Shown here one piece after another: positions 16,028 to 25,515 of a DNA stretch of 64,000 nt (positions within the stretch are counted from its first letter, which is position 1; each line of letters begins with the position of its first letter). The DNA is from Streptomyces sp. (lineage in GTDB: Bacteria; Actinomycetota; Actinomycetes; Streptomycetales; Streptomycetaceae), in assembly GCF_031181705.1 (NCBI RefSeq), contig NZ_JAPSKN010000009.1, positions 1-64,000 on the forward strand, given 5' to 3'. A model generated the notes under the pieces. The model had not been told where the DNA came from, did not search any database, and saw only the letters and a list, made by a program, of their open reading frames with translations. A program made the position numbers and the translations under genes.

Positions 16028-19000
16028 TGATCGCCGCCTCCATCATCTTCTCGTGGGTCTCGGTCTCGGAGAGACCGGCTCGCTCGGCGGCGTCCTTGGC
16101 GGCGAGCACTGCCTTGTACGTGCTGGGGATGATCTTGCTGAAGCGCTCGACGGCGGTGTCCCACTCGGCCAGGAGCTTCTCGGCGACGGTGGAGCCGGTC
16201 TCCTCCCGGTGGCGGCGGACCACGTCGTGCAGCCACTGCCGGTCGGTGTCGTTAAGCGCCTCGATCGCGTCCAGGTTGCCGGCGTTGACGTTGTCCCGGT
16301 CGAGGTCGATCACGTAGGCGATACCGCCGGACATGCCGGCCGCGAAGTTGCGGCCCGTCTCGCCGAGCACCACCGCGTGACCGCCGGTCATGTACTCGCA
16401 GCCGTGGTCGCCCACGCCCTCGGAGACGACCGTCGCGCCGGAGTTGCGGACGCAGAACCGCTCACCGGTCTTGCCGCGCAGGAACATCTCGCCGCCGGTG
16501 GCGCCGTAGCCGATGGTGTTGCCGGCGATGACGCTGTACTCGGCGAGGTGGTCGGCCGCGCGGTCCGGGCGGACGATGATCCGGCCGCCGGACAGGCCCT
16601 TGCCGACGTAGTCGTTGGCGTCGCCCTCCAGGCGCAGCGTGACACCGCGCGGCACGAAGGCGCCGAAGGACTGGCCGGCGGAGCCGGTGAAGGTGATGTC
16701 GATGGTGTCGTCGGGCAGGCCCGCGCCACCGAACTTCTTCGTCACCTCGTGGCCGAGCATGGTGCCGACCGTGCGGTTGATGTTGCGGATCTGCACCTGG
16801 GCGCGGACCGGCTGGGCCTCGGTGGCGTCGGAGGCGGCCAGGGCGTCGGCGGCGAGCTTGATCAGCTGGTTGTCGAGCGCCTTCTCCAGGCCGTGGTCCT
16901 GCGCGATGAGCTGGTGGCGCACCGCGCCCTCGGGCAGCTCGGGCACGTGGAACAGCGGCTCCAGGTTCAGGCCCCGCGCCTTCCAGTGGTCGACCGCGCG
17001 GGTGACGTCGAGGGCCTCGGCGTGACCGACGGCCTCCTGGATGGAGCGGAAGCCCAGCTCGGCCAGGAGCTCGCGGACCTCCTGGGCGATGTACTGGAAG
17101 AAGTTGACGACGTACTCGGCCTTGCCGTTGTACCGCTCGCGCAGCACCGGGTTCTGCGTGGCGATGCCGACCGGGCAGGTGTCCAGGTGGCAGACGCGCA
17201 TCATGACGCAGCCGGAGACCACGAGCGGCGCGGTCGCGAAACCGAACTCCTCGGCGCCGAGGAGCGCGGCGATGACGACGTCACGGCCGGTCTTCAGCTG
17301 GCCGTCGGTCTGCACGACGATGCGGTCGCGCAGGCCGTTGAGCAGCAGCGTCTGCTGGGTCTCCGCCAGGCCCAGCTCCCAGGGGCCACCGGCGTGCTTC
17401 AGCGAGGTGAGCGGGGAGGCACCCGTACCACCGTCGTGACCGGAGATCAGCACCACGTCCGCGTGCGCCTTCGACACACCCGCCGCGACGGTGCCGACGC
17501 CGACCTCGGAGACCAGCTTGACGTGGATGCGCGCCTGGGGGTTGGCGTTCTTCAGGTCGTGGATCAGCTGGGCCAGGTCCTCGATGGAGTAGATGTCGTG
17601 GTGCGGCGGCGGGGAGATCAGGCCCACGCCGGGCGTCGAGTGCCGCGTCTTGGCGACCCACGGGTAGACCTTGTGGCCGGGCAGCTGGCCGCCCTCGCCG
17701 GGCTTGGCGCCCTGGGCCATCTTGATCTGGATGTCGTCGGAGTTGACCAGGTACTCGGAGGTCACGCCGAAGCGGCCGGAGGCGACCTGCTTGATGGACG
17801 ACCGGCGGGCCGGGTCGTACAGGCGCTCCGGGTCCTCGCCGCCCTCACCGGTGTTGGACTTGCCGCCCAGCTGGTTCATGGCGATGGCGAGGGTCTCGTG
17901 CGCCTCCTGCGAGATGGAGCCGTACGACATGGCGCCCGTGGAGAACCGCTTGACGATCTCGGAGACCGGCTCGACCTCGTCGATCGGGATGGGCTCCCGG
18001 TCGGACTTGAAGCCGAACAGGCCGCGCAGCGTCATCAGCCGCTCGGACTGCTCGTTCACGCGCGCGGTGTACTTCTTGAAGATGTCGTAGCGGCCGGAGC
18101 GCGTGGAGTGCTGCAGGCGGAAGACCGTCTCCGGGTCGAACAGGTGCGGCTCGCCCTCGCGGCGCCACTGGTACTCACCGCCTATGTCCAGCGCGCGGTG
18201 CGCCGGGGCGATGCCGGAGGCCGGATAGGCCTTGGCGTGCCGGGCGGCGACCTCCTTGGCGATGACGTCGATGCCGACGCCGCCGATCTTGGTGGCCGTG
18301 CCGTTGAAGTACTTGTCGACGAAGGCCTCGTCGAGACCGACGGCCTCGAAGACCTGGGCGCCGCGGTAGGAGGCGACGGTCGAGATGCCCATCTTGGACA
18401 TGACCTTCAGCACGCCCTTGCCGAGGGCGTAGATGAGGTTGCGGATGGCCTGCTCGGGCTCGATGCCGGGCAGGAAGGTGCCGGCGCGGACCAGGTCCTC
18501 GACGGACTCCATCGCCAGGTAGGGGTTGACGGCGGCGGCGCCGTAGCCGATGAGCAGGGCGACGTGGTGGACCTCGCGGACGTCGCCGGCCTCGACCAGC
18601 AGGCCCACCTGGGTGCGCTGCTTGGTGCGGATGAGGTGGTGGTGGACGGCCGCGGTGAGCAGCAGCGACGGGATCGGCGCGTGCTCGGCGTCGGAGTGGC
18701 GGTCCGACAGGACGATCAGGCGGGCGCCGTTCTCGATGGCGGCGTCGGCCTCGGCGCAGATCTCCTCGATCCGCGCGGCGAGCGCGTCACCGCCGCCGTG
18801 CACCCGGTACAGGCCGGACAGGGTCGCGGCCTTGAAGCCGGGCATGTCGCCGTCGGCGTTGATGTGGATGAGCTTGGCCAGCTCGTCGTTGTCGATGACC
18901 GGGAAGGGCAGCAGGACGCTGCGACAGGAGGCCGCGTTCGGCTCCAGCAGGTTGCCCTGCGGGCCGAGGGAGCTGCGCAAAGAGGTGACCAGTTCCTCGC

Positions 19001-20627
19001 GGATGGCGTCCAGCGGCGGGTTGGTGACCTGCGCGAACAGCTGCGTGAAGTAGTCGAAGAGCAGGCGCGGGCGGTCCGACAGCGCGGCGATCGGCGAGTC
19101 GGTGCCCATCGAGCCGATCGGCTCGGCACCGGCCTTGGCCATCGGCGCGAGGATGACGCGCAGCTCCTCCTCGGTGTAGCCGAAGGTCTGCTGGCGGCGG
19201 GTGACCGAGGCGTGGGTGTGGACGATGTGCTCGCGCTCGGGCAGGTCGGACAGCTCGATCTCGCCCGCTTCCACCCACTCCTGGTAGGGGTGCTCGGCGG
19301 CGAGCTGGGCCTTGATCTCGTCGTCCTCGATGATGCGGTGCTCGGCGGTGTCGACGAGGAACATGCGGCCGGGCTGCAGGCGGCCCTTGCGGACGACCTT
19401 GGCCGGGTCGATGTCCAGGACGCCGACCTCGGAGCCGAGGACGACGAGGCCGTCGTCGGTGACCCAGTAGCGGCCGGGGCGCAGGCCGTTGCGGTCGAGG
19501 ACGGCGCCGACCTGGGTGCCGTCGGTGAAGGTGACGCAGGCGGGGCCGTCCCAGGGCTCCATCATCGTGGAGTGGAACTGGTAGAAGGCGCGCCGGGCCG
19601 GGTCCATGGAGTCGTGGTTCTCCCACGCCTCCGGGATCATCATCAGCACCGAGTGCGGCAGGGAGCGGCCGCCCAGGTGCAGCAGCTCCAGGACCTCGTC
19701 GAAGGAGGCGGAGTCGGAGGCGTCGGGCGTACAGATCGGGAAGATCCGCTCGATCGTCCTGTCGTCGGAGCCGAACAGGTCCGACACGAGCTGCGACTCG
19801 CGGGCGACCATCCAGTTGCGGTTGCCCTTGACGGTGTTGATCTCACCGTTGTGCGCGACGAAGCGGTACGGGTGTGCGAGCGGCCACGACGGGAAGGTGT
19901 TCGTCGAGAACCGGGAGTGCACGAGCGCGATCGCGGAGGCGAAGCGGCGGTCGGACAGGTCGGGGAAGAAGGGCTCCAGCTGGCCGGTGGTCAGCATGCC
20001 CTTGTAGACGATCGTGCGGGCCGACAGCGACGGGAAGTAGACACCGGCCTCGCGCTCGGCGCGCTTGCGCAGCACGAAGGCCTTGCGGTCGAGGTCGATG
20101 CCCGTGGCGGGCACGGCCGCGCCGTCGGTGACGAAGATCTGGCGGAAGAGCGGCATGGTCGACCGGGCGGTGGCGCCGAGCAGCTGGGGAGCGACGGGGA
20201 CCTCGCGCCAGCCGAGGACGGTCAGGCCCTCGTCGGCGGCGATCGTCTCGATCTGTGAGACGGCCTCGGCGGCGGCGTGCTCCGGCAGGAAGGCGATGCC
20301 CACCGCGTAGGCACCGGCCTCGGGGAGTTCGAATCCGGCCACCTCGCGGAAGAAGGCGTCCGGGACCTGCGACAGGATGCCGGCGCCGTCGCCCGAGTCG
20401 GGCTCGGAGCCGGTGGCACCGCGGTGTTCGAGGTTGCGCAGGACGGTCAGAGCCTGCTCGACCAGGGTGTGGGACGCCTCGCCGGTAAGGGTGGCGACGA
20501 AGCCGACGCCGCAGGCGTCGTGCTCGTTGCGGGGGTCGTACATACCCTGCGCAGCAGGGCGAGCATCCATGAACGACCAGTTCTGGCCATTCGCGGAGTG
20601 CTGGGACGGCTGGCGCGGCGTACGCAT
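16020..20627 (-). CDS. gltB: Glutamate synthase large subunit
   Basis: About 1535 residues from the ATG at 20627. The order is glutamine amidotransferase domain (catalytic Cys at residue 39 in ACGVGF, exposed after propeptide removal), central domain, FMN-binding barrel and C-terminal GXGXG beta-helix. The 3Fe-4S cysteines are C1140, C1146 and C1151 in the [12 protein letters not shown] segment. The start at 20627 (MRTPRQ) has GGGAG at good spacing; an in-frame ATG at 20648 (MTTTGEP) has no clear ribosome site. gltD follows with an 8-base overlap. A candidate GlnR site lies 52-89 bases upstream, consistent with nitrogen control. Confidence 0.96.
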   Translation of the reverse strand: MRTPRQPSQHSANGQNWSFMDARPAAQGMYDPRNEHDACGVGFVATLTGEASHTLVEQALTVLRNLEHRGATGSEPDSGDGAGILSQVPDAFFREVAGFELPEAGAYAVGIAFLPEHAAAEAVSQIETIAADEGLTVLGWREVPVAPQLLGATARSTMPLFRQIFVTDGAAVPATGIDLDRKAFVLRKRAEREAGVYFPSLSARTIVYKGMLTTGQLEPFFPDLSDRRFASAIALVHSRFSTNTFPSWPLAHPYRFVAHNGEINTVKGNRNWMVARESQLVSDLFGSDDRTIERIFPICTPDASDSASFDEVLELLHLGGRSLPHSVLMMIPEAWENHDSMDPARRAFYQFHSTMMEPWDGPACVTFTDGTQVGAVLDRNGLRPGRYWVTDDGLVVLGSEVGVLDIDPAKVVRKGRLQPGRMFLVDTAEHRIIEDDEIKAQLAAEHPYQEWVEAGEIELSDLPEREHIVHTHASVTRRQQTFGYTEEELRVILAPMAKAGAEPIGSMGTDSPIAALSDRPRLLFDYFTQLFAQVTNPPLDAIREELVTSLRSSLGPQGNLLEPNAASCRSVLLPFPVIDNDELAKLIHINADGDMPGFKAATLSGLYRVHGGGDALAARIEEICAEADAAIENGARLIVLSDRHSDAEHAPIPSLLLTAAVHHHLIRTKQRTQVGLLVEAGDVREVHHVALLIGYGAAAVNPYLAMESVEDLVRAGTFLPGIEPEQAIRNLIYALGKGVLKVMSKMGISTVASYRGAQVFEAVGLDEAFVDKYFNGTATKIGGVGIDVIAKEVAARHAKAYPASGIAPAHRALDIGGEYQWRREGEPHLFDPETVFRLQHSTRSGRYDIFKKYTARVNEQSERLMTLRGLFGFKSDREPIPIDEVEPVSEIVKRFSTGAMSYGSISQEAHETLAIAMNQLGGKSNTGEGGEDPERLYDPARRSSIKQVASGRFGVTSEYLVNSDDIQIKMAQGAKPGEGGQLPGHKVYPWVAKTRHSTPGVGLISPPPHHDIYSIEDLAQLIHDLKNANPQARIHVKLVSEVGVGTVAAGVSKAHADVVLISGHDGGTGASPLTSLKHAGGPWELGLAETQQTLLLNGLRDRIVVQTDGQLKTGRDVVIAALLGAEEFGFATAPLVVSGCVMMRVCHLDTCPVGIATQNPVLRERYNGKAEYVVNFFQYIAQEVRELLAELGFRSIQEAVGHAEALDVTRAVDHWKARGLNLEPLFHVPELPEGAVRHQLIAQDHGLEKALDNQLIKLAADALAASDATEAQPVRAQVQIRNINRTVGTMLGHEVTKKFGGAGLPDDTIDITFTGSAGQSFGAFVPRGVTLRLEGDANDYVGKGLSGGRIIVRPDRAADHLAEYSVIAGNTIGYGATGGEMFLRGKTGERFCVRNSGATVVSEGVGDHGCEYMTGGHAVVLGETGRNFAAGMSGGIAYVIDLDRDNVNAGNLDAIEALNDTDRQWLHDVVRRHREETGSTVAEKLLAEWDTAVERFSKIIPSTYKAVLAAKDAAERAGLSETETHEKMMEAAING

Positions 20628-20678
20628 CGGCTCTCCCGTCGTCGTCATCTGGCATGTGCAAGTGCCGAGGGACGACGT

Positions 20679-20716
20679 TGGCCCTCTGCGTGATCGCAAA
20701 ATTTCGTGCAGGTTAC
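20679..20716 (-). promoter_or_regulatory. Candidate GlnR-binding site for gltBD
   Basis: Read on the minus strand, GTAAC-n6-GAAAT-n6-ATCAC-n6-GGCCA follows the GlnR layout gTnAc-n6-GaAAc-n6-gTnAc-n6-GaAAc. The first three elements match well and the fourth poorly. The site ends 52 bases upstream of the gltB start. GlnR is the global nitrogen regulator of actinomycetes, so control of glutamate synthase is sensible. This was recognised by eye only. Confidence 0.5.
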
Positions 20717-20975
20717 ATGATGGAGCGGTTCTCGGGAACCGGGATAACCCGTTCCACCATGCGGACACCGCGGTCTCGCGGCGGGGGTTCCGCGCCGACG
20801 GTGGAAGCTGTGGGGGGCCGCTACGGAACGACCGGGTGAGATCGATGTCCGTCGGGCCCGACGGCGGGACAGGCGTCTTCGCCCGGCCCGCTGAGGCGCG
20901 CGGTGGGCCTCATTGCCCACAGCGCTTGGGGCTCATGCCCGGTGGTTGCGCGCTCGAAACCAGCGGGTAACGGTT

Positions 20976-20999
20976 ACTTATGCGGCCCCTCGCATAAGT
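20976..20999 (-). terminator. Hairpin downstream of the VIT1-like gene
   Basis: ACTTATGCG-gcccct-CGCATAAGT, a perfect 9-bp stem with a 6-base loop, starts 11 bases beyond the stop of the leftward transporter gene. It would separate that transcript from gltB. There is no T-run. The stem is AT-richer than its surroundings. Confidence 0.5.
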
Positions 21000-21009
21000 C
21001 CGAGCCGCG

Positions 21010-21741
21010 CTATCCTACGGCCGTTCCGAACAGAGTGCCCAGGGCGTACGTCACACCGGCCGCCGCGCCGCCCAGGAGCAGCTGGCGCAGACCGCTGTAC
21101 CACCAGGTGCGCGCCGTCACCTTCGCCACCACAGCGCCGCACAGGAAGAGTCCCAGCAGCGCCAGCAGCACGACCGGCCACATACTGCTCGCCCCCAGCA
21201 GATACGGCAGCACGGGCACGAGCGCGCCCAGCGCGAAGGAGCCGAAACTCGACACCGCGGCCACGGTGGGCGAGGGCAGGTCACCCGGGTCGATGCCCAG
21301 TTCCTCCCGGGCGTGGATCTCCAGCGCCTGCTCGGGATCCTTCGACAGTTGCCGGGCCACCTCGCGGGCCAGCCGCGGTTCGACCCCGCGCGCCTCGTAG
21401 AGGGCGGCCAGCTCGGCCTCCTCGTCCTTGGGGTGCTTGCGCAGCTCGCGCCGCTCCACGTCCAGCTCGGCCTCGACCAGCTCGCGCTGCGACGCCACGG
21501 AGGTGTACTCACCGGCGGCCATGGAGAACGCGCCGGCGGCCAGACCGGCCAGTCCGCTGAGGACGACGGTGTGCTGGCTGACCGACCCGCCCGCGACGCC
21601 GGTCATCAGGGCCAGGTTGGAGACGAGGCCGTCCATCGCACCGAAGACGGCGGGACGCAGCCAGCCGCCGTTCACGTCCCGGTGCGTGTGGTTGTCCCGG
21701 TGCGCCTCGTGCAGCGCCGCCTCGGTCTCGATGATGGCCAT
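21010..21741 (-). CDS. VIT1/CCC1 family Fe(II)/Mn(II) transporter
   Basis: 243 residues. The N-terminal pattern GGWLRPAVFGAMDGLVSNLALMTGVAG and GAFSMAAGEYTSVASQ are hallmarks of the VIT1/CCC1 family, which removes iron or manganese from the cytoplasm. Five membrane helices are apparent, two before and three after a charged cytoplasmic segment (about residues 85-155, rich in Glu/Lys) that carries the metal-binding domain in plant VIT1. The ATG at 21741 has GGGGAGCGGGG about 9 bases upstream. It is divergent from the ADP-ribosylglycohydrolase operon over an unusually AT-rich 228-base gap. No metal-responsive operator was recognised. Confidence 0.9.
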   Translation of the reverse strand: MAIIETEAALHEAHRDNHTHRDVNGGWLRPAVFGAMDGLVSNLALMTGVAGGSVSQHTVVLSGLAGLAAGAFSMAAGEYTSVASQRELVEAELDVERRELRKHPKDEEAELAALYEARGVEPRLAREVARQLSKDPEQALEIHAREELGIDPGDLPSPTVAAVSSFGSFALGALVPVLPYLLGASSMWPVVLLALLGLFLCGAVVAKVTARTWWYSGLRQLLLGGAAAGVTYALGTLFGTAVG

Positions 21742-21969
21742 GGAAGAACCCCGCTCCCCTGCGTCGAACCAGCTACTTTGGACAAGTTCCAGAGTTTTAC
21801 AACGCCAAAATTACGCCTCGAATTCCGTCCTCGCCAGCAAGGAAAGGCTGCTCTAACCTGCGGGTTCACCGTTTTCCGCTCACTTGATCATTACCTCGCC
21901 CAGATGTCGACCGGGTGATGCTGGGGCTCGTGAGGCTCTCCGGAGTCGTCGCAGTGGGACACATGCCGT

Positions 21970-23031
21970 ATGGCATCGACCGCCTGCATCCCCTCCGTCC
22001 CGGCACCCGGGGACGCCGCCGGACTCCGCGCCCGGGCCCGCGGCGCGCTGCTGGGTCTGGCCGTCGGTGACGCCCTCGGGGCGCCGGCCGAGAACATGAA
22101 GCCGTCCGAGATCCGCGCGCGGTGGGGCCGCATCACGGGCTACGTGGCCGAGAAGCCGTCCGGCACGGACGACACCGAGTACGCGCTCTTCTCGGCCCTG
22201 CTGCTGGCCCGGCACGGCTCCGCGCTCACCCCGGCGCACGTCGAGGCGGCCTGGCACGAACTGATCGCCGACCGCGACGAGGGCCCCTTCCGGGGCGCCG
22301 GCTTCAGCGAACGCGGCACGCTGGAGAACCTGCGCCGGGGCCTGGCCGCACCCATCTCCGCCCAGCACCGGCACGCCTGGAGCGACGGCCTGGCCATGCG
22401 CGCGGCCCCCTTCGGGGTGTTCGCGGCGGGCCGCCCGGCGGAGGCGGCCCGGCTCGTCGCGATCGACGGCTCGGTGAGCCACGACGGCGAGGGCATCTAC
22501 GGCGGCCAGGCGGTGGCGGCGGGCGTCGCCGCGGCCATGGCCGGCGCTCCGCCGGTCGCGGTGGTGGCCGCGGCCCTCGCGGTCGTGCCCGACGACTCCT
22601 GGACGGCCCGCAGCCTGCGCCGCGCGGTGGCGGTCGCCCACCGCGGCGAACGCGCGGTCCGCTCCGCGGTCGTCATCGGCGGCTACCCCTGGACCGACCT
22701 GGCCCCCGAGGCGGTCGCCCTCGCCTTCGGCGCGTACGCGGCGGCCGACGGCGACTTCGAGCAGTCCGTCCTGACGGCCGTGAACATGGGCCGCGACGCG
22801 GACACGACGGCGGCGGTCGCGGGCGCGCTGGCGGGCGCGACCCGGGGCGTCTCGGCCATCCCGGCGGCCTGGGCGGCGGCCATCACCCCGGCCAGGGGCT
22901 CCTGCCTGCCGGCGATGGCGGGCCACCACGTCCTGACCGTGGCGGACCTGCTGACCCCGGCGCCACCCACCGCGAAGCCGAACCCGACGGCCTTCACCCT
23001 GGCGCCCGACAGAACGGAACCCCTCGCATGA
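21970..23031 (+). CDS. ADP-ribosylglycohydrolase family protein 1 (metal site intact)
   Basis: 353 residues of the DraG/ARH fold, whose members remove ADP-ribose from proteins or small molecules using two Mg or Mn ions. The metal-site motifs are complete: GLAVGDALG (D34), TDDTE (T66, D67, D68, T69) and the C-terminal GRDADTT (D276, D278, T279). First gene of a six-gene rightward operon; its end overlaps gene 2 by ATGA. The ATG at 21970 lacks a clear ribosome site, so an alternative start is possible, but the family pattern begins by residue 20. The last 35 residues are proline-rich. The substrate is unknown. Confidence 0.9.
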   Translation: MASTACIPSVPAPGDAAGLRARARGALLGLAVGDALGAPAENMKPSEIRARWGRITGYVAEKPSGTDDTEYALFSALLLARHGSALTPAHVEAAWHELIADRDEGPFRGAGFSERGTLENLRRGLAAPISAQHRHAWSDGLAMRAAPFGVFAAGRPAEAARLVAIDGSVSHDGEGIYGGQAVAAGVAAAMAGAPPVAVVAAALAVVPDDSWTARSLRRAVAVAHRGERAVRSAVVIGGYPWTDLAPEAVALAFGAYAAADGDFEQSVLTAVNMGRDADTTAAVAGALAGATRGVSAIPAAWAAAITPARGSCLPAMAGHHVLTVADLLTPAPPTAKPNPTAFTLAPDRTEPLA

Positions 23032-24338
23032 CGACCCTGGACCCGACGACGACCCTGGACCCGACGACGGCCCCGGGCCCGACGACGGCCCTGGACCTCG
23101 AACCGGCGGCGGACGACGGCGCCCCTCCCGCCACACAAGAACCCCCCGCGGCCGCCGACGGCGAAGTCGCCCCACGGGAGGCCAGGACCCCTCGGGTGAC
23201 AGTTACGGGCAGTGCGCGGGTGGGAGACAAAAGGGTTGAAGGCCTCCTGCTCGGACTGGCCGCCGGTGACGCCGCGGGATGGCCCGCCGCCCGCCACAGA
23301 GCCGCCCGCATGCCCGACTGGACCCGCCGCCTCACCCGCGAACTGGACACCTTCGCCGAGCACAACGCGACGACGACCCTCCCCGTCCCCATCGCCCTCA
23401 ACCAGCCCCCGGAACCCCTCCGCCTGGGCCCCTCCGACGACGCGGAATGGGCGGCCTTCGCCGCGGAAGCCCTCCTGCGCGCAGGCGACGACACCGTCCT
23501 GAACGACCTGAGCCGAGACCGCCGCACCCGCGCCGCCATCGACCTGACCTGGAACGCCATCGCCTGCGAGGTCGCCGCCGCGGCGGACCGCGCCCCCGAG
23601 ATCGAGTCCGCCGTCCTCCCCCTGCGCGCCCGCATCTCCGTCCGCGCCGGCCTCGGCAACCTCGCCACCGGCCTGCGCCCGCCCGCCACCGGCCACGACA
23701 ACCCGCACTACTTCGACGACGCCGCCTGCCTCCGCGCCTGCGTCCTGGCCGTCGCCCACCCCGGCGAACCCCGGCGCGCCGCCGACCTCGCCGAGTTCGA
23801 CGCCCGCTACACCCAGGACGGCGACGGCGTCCACGGCGCCCGCGCCATGGCGGCGGCCCTCGCCCTCGCCCTGGCCGGCGCCGGCGTCGACGCCTGCGTC
23901 ACCGCCGCCCTCGCCGAGCTCCCCGAGGAGACGGAGATCGGCCGCAACGCCCGGCACGCCCTGCGGCTCGCCGCCGCAGCGGACGGCGCCTTCGCCCTCG
24001 TCCCGCCCCTGGAGCACCAGATCGTCGACCACGTCTACAGCTACGGCATCGCCGCCGCCGAAACCGTCCCGGTCGCCCTGGCCCTGGCCACCGCCGCCCG
24101 CGGCCGCATCACCGAGGCGGTCCCGGCGGCGGCCTGCCTGTCCCGGGTGGCGGACTCCGCCCCGGCCCTGGTGGGCGCCCTCACCGGCGCCCTCGGCGGC
24201 GGCGCGTCGATCCCCGCCTCCTGGCGGGACGCCTGCCGCACCCTCTCCGGCTGCGTCCTGCCCCGCCTCACCGGCACCGACCTCGTCGAACTCGCCGAAC
24301 TCCTGGAAGCCGTACAACCGGCCCGCCCCGGTGGATGA
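23028..24338 (+). CDS. ADP-ribosylglycohydrolase-like protein 2 with degenerate metal site
   Basis: 436 residues. An N-terminal low-complexity segment (residues 2-25) of repeats like TTLDPTT and TTAPGP, coded by near-repeated DNA, is followed by a Pro/Ala/Glu linker to about residue 68. The DraG-like domain then starts (GLAAGDAAG). Key motifs are eroded: TDDTE is SDDAE (136-140) and the C-terminal DADT is VADS (374-377), losing one metal-binding Asp. Hydrolase activity is therefore doubtful; it may bind ADP-ribose or a partner instead. It is coupled to gene 1 by ATGA. A start nearer 23197 (GTG) would remove the repeats, but the overlap supports the ATG at 23028. Confidence 0.85.
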   Translation: MTTLDPTTTLDPTTAPGPTTALDLEPAADDGAPPATQEPPAAADGEVAPREARTPRVTVTGSARVGDKRVEGLLLGLAAGDAAGWPAARHRAARMPDWTRRLTRELDTFAEHNATTTLPVPIALNQPPEPLRLGPSDDAEWAAFAAEALLRAGDDTVLNDLSRDRRTRAAIDLTWNAIACEVAAAADRAPEIESAVLPLRARISVRAGLGNLATGLRPPATGHDNPHYFDDAACLRACVLAVAHPGEPRRAADLAEFDARYTQDGDGVHGARAMAAALALALAGAGVDACVTAALAELPEETEIGRNARHALRLAAAADGAFALVPPLEHQIVDHVYSYGIAAAETVPVALALATAARGRITEAVPAAACLSRVADSAPALVGALTGALGGGASIPASWRDACRTLSGCVLPRLTGTDLVELAELLEAVQPARPGG

Positions 24339-24345
24339 TGCGGCC

Positions 24346-25515
24346 ATGAGGCCCACATCCCACCAAAACGCCACATTGGACGAGCGGATCACCGGCGCCC
24401 TGGTCGGCGCTGCCGTCGGTGACGCCCTCGGCGGCCCCGTCGAGGGTTACTCGCCCGAGCAGATCCTCGAGCGCCACGGCGGCCGCGTCCACGGCATCGT
24501 CGGTCCCTGGCACGGCGACGACTGGCGCACGGCCCGCCCTCTCGCCCCGTACCACAAGGGCGACGGCCACGTCACCGACGACACCCTGATGACCCACGCC
24601 CTGGTCCGGGTCTACGCCCGGGTCCGCGACCACCTCGACGCGTACGCCGTCGCCGACCACCTGGTCCCCGACCTGATGACCGAGCCCCGCTGGATCCCGG
24701 AACTGCAGACCGAGGCACTCCCCCTCCAGCGGATCTTCCTCGCGGAGAAGTGGCTGGTCACGAGGATCCACTACGGCCATGCCGACCCGCGTGAGGCAGG
24801 CACCGGCAACATCGTCAACTGCGGTGCGGCGATGTACATGGCCCCGGTCGGCCTGGTCAACGCGGCCGATCCGCGCGCGGCGTACGCCGAGGCCCTGGAC
24901 GTCGCCGGCGCGCACCAGTCGTCGTACGGCCGTGAGGCGGCGGGCGTCCTGGCGGCGGCGGTGGCCGCGGCCTGCACCCCCGGGGCGACCCCGGACTCGG
25001 TCGTCTCGACCTGCCTGGCCCTGGCCAAGGACGGCACACGCACGGCGATCGAACGGGTCTGCGAGGAGGCCTCCCGCCACACGGACTTCGAGTCGGCACT
25101 CGGGCCGCTGCGCGACGCGGTCTCCCCCTACGACACGGTCGGCCCCGACTACCGCGCCCCGTCCCTGGGCGCCCGCCGCCCGTCCCGCCTCCACGCGATC
25201 GAGGAACTCCCCGTGGCCCTGGGCCTGCTGCTCGTCGCCCGGGGCGACTACCGCCACGCGGTCCTCGGCGCCGTGAACTACGGCCGGGACTGCGACTCCA
25301 TCGCCACGATGGCGGGCGCCCTGGCGGGAGCCCTGGGAGCGCCGGTCCCGGAGGACTGGGCCAAGACGGTCGCCGAGGCCAGCCGCCTGGACCTGTGGGA
25401 ACCGGCCGTCACGCTCACCCGGGTGACCCGCGAGATCTTCGCCCGGGACGTCTCCCGCCGCCGCGCTCACGAACAGGACTTCGCATCCCTCGGAGGCCGG
25501 GAATGCTCCGACTGA
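24346..25515 (+). CDS. ADP-ribosylglycohydrolase family protein 3 (metal site intact)
   Basis: 389 residues with the complete DraG-type metal site: GAAVGDALGGP, VTDDT (T77-T80) and GRDCDS (D315, D317). The middle segment AHQSSYGREAA corresponds to the family's substrate-side loop. It differs clearly in sequence from genes 1, 2 and 4, so it is not a recent duplicate. The ATG at 24346 is preferred over the in-frame GTG at 24331 because GGTGGA precedes it at about 10 bases. It lies 7 bases after gene 2, and its last 13 bases overlap gene 4. The closest functional guess is hydrolysis of an ADP-ribosyl or ribosyl-nitrogen bond; the substrate is unknown. Confidence 0.9.
   Translation: MRPTSHQNATLDERITGALVGAAVGDALGGPVEGYSPEQILERHGGRVHGIVGPWHGDDWRTARPLAPYHKGDGHVTDDTLMTHALVRVYARVRDHLDAYAVADHLVPDLMTEPRWIPELQTEALPLQRIFLAEKWLVTRIHYGHADPREAGTGNIVNCGAAMYMAPVGLVNAADPRAAYAEALDVAGAHQSSYGREAAGVLAAAVAAACTPGATPDSVVSTCLALAKDGTRTAIERVCEEASRHTDFESALGPLRDAVSPYDTVGPDYRAPSLGARRPSRLHAIEELPVALGLLLVARGDYRHAVLGAVNYGRDCDSIATMAGALAGALGAPVPEDWAKTVAEASRLDLWEPAVTLTRVTREIFARDVSRRRAHEQDFASLGGRECSD

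Larger units (their letters stand above)
20628..21009. other. Non-coding region upstream of gltB
   Basis: 382 bases between gltB and the metal-transporter gene, both read leftwards. It contains a GlnR-like site (20679-20716), an inverted repeat CGGTTC-tcgg-GAACCG at 20726-20741, a GTGGGC...GCCCAC hairpin at 20903-20920 and a terminator-like hairpin at 20976-20999. An open frame at 20645-20920 on the minus strand is arginine-rich and resembles no protein I know, so I treat the region as non-coding leader and promoter. Confidence 0.6.

Noticed and set aside
15954..20258. A 1434-codon open frame on the plus strand opposite gltB and gltD
   Set aside because: Antisense shadow of highly conserved gltBD caused by GC-rich third positions; its translation is low-complexity Gly/Val/Asp with no family pattern.
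20645..20920. 91-codon minus-strand frame in the gltB upstream region
   Set aside because: Arg/His-rich, no recognisable family, no good ribosome site, and it overlaps the candidate GlnR site.
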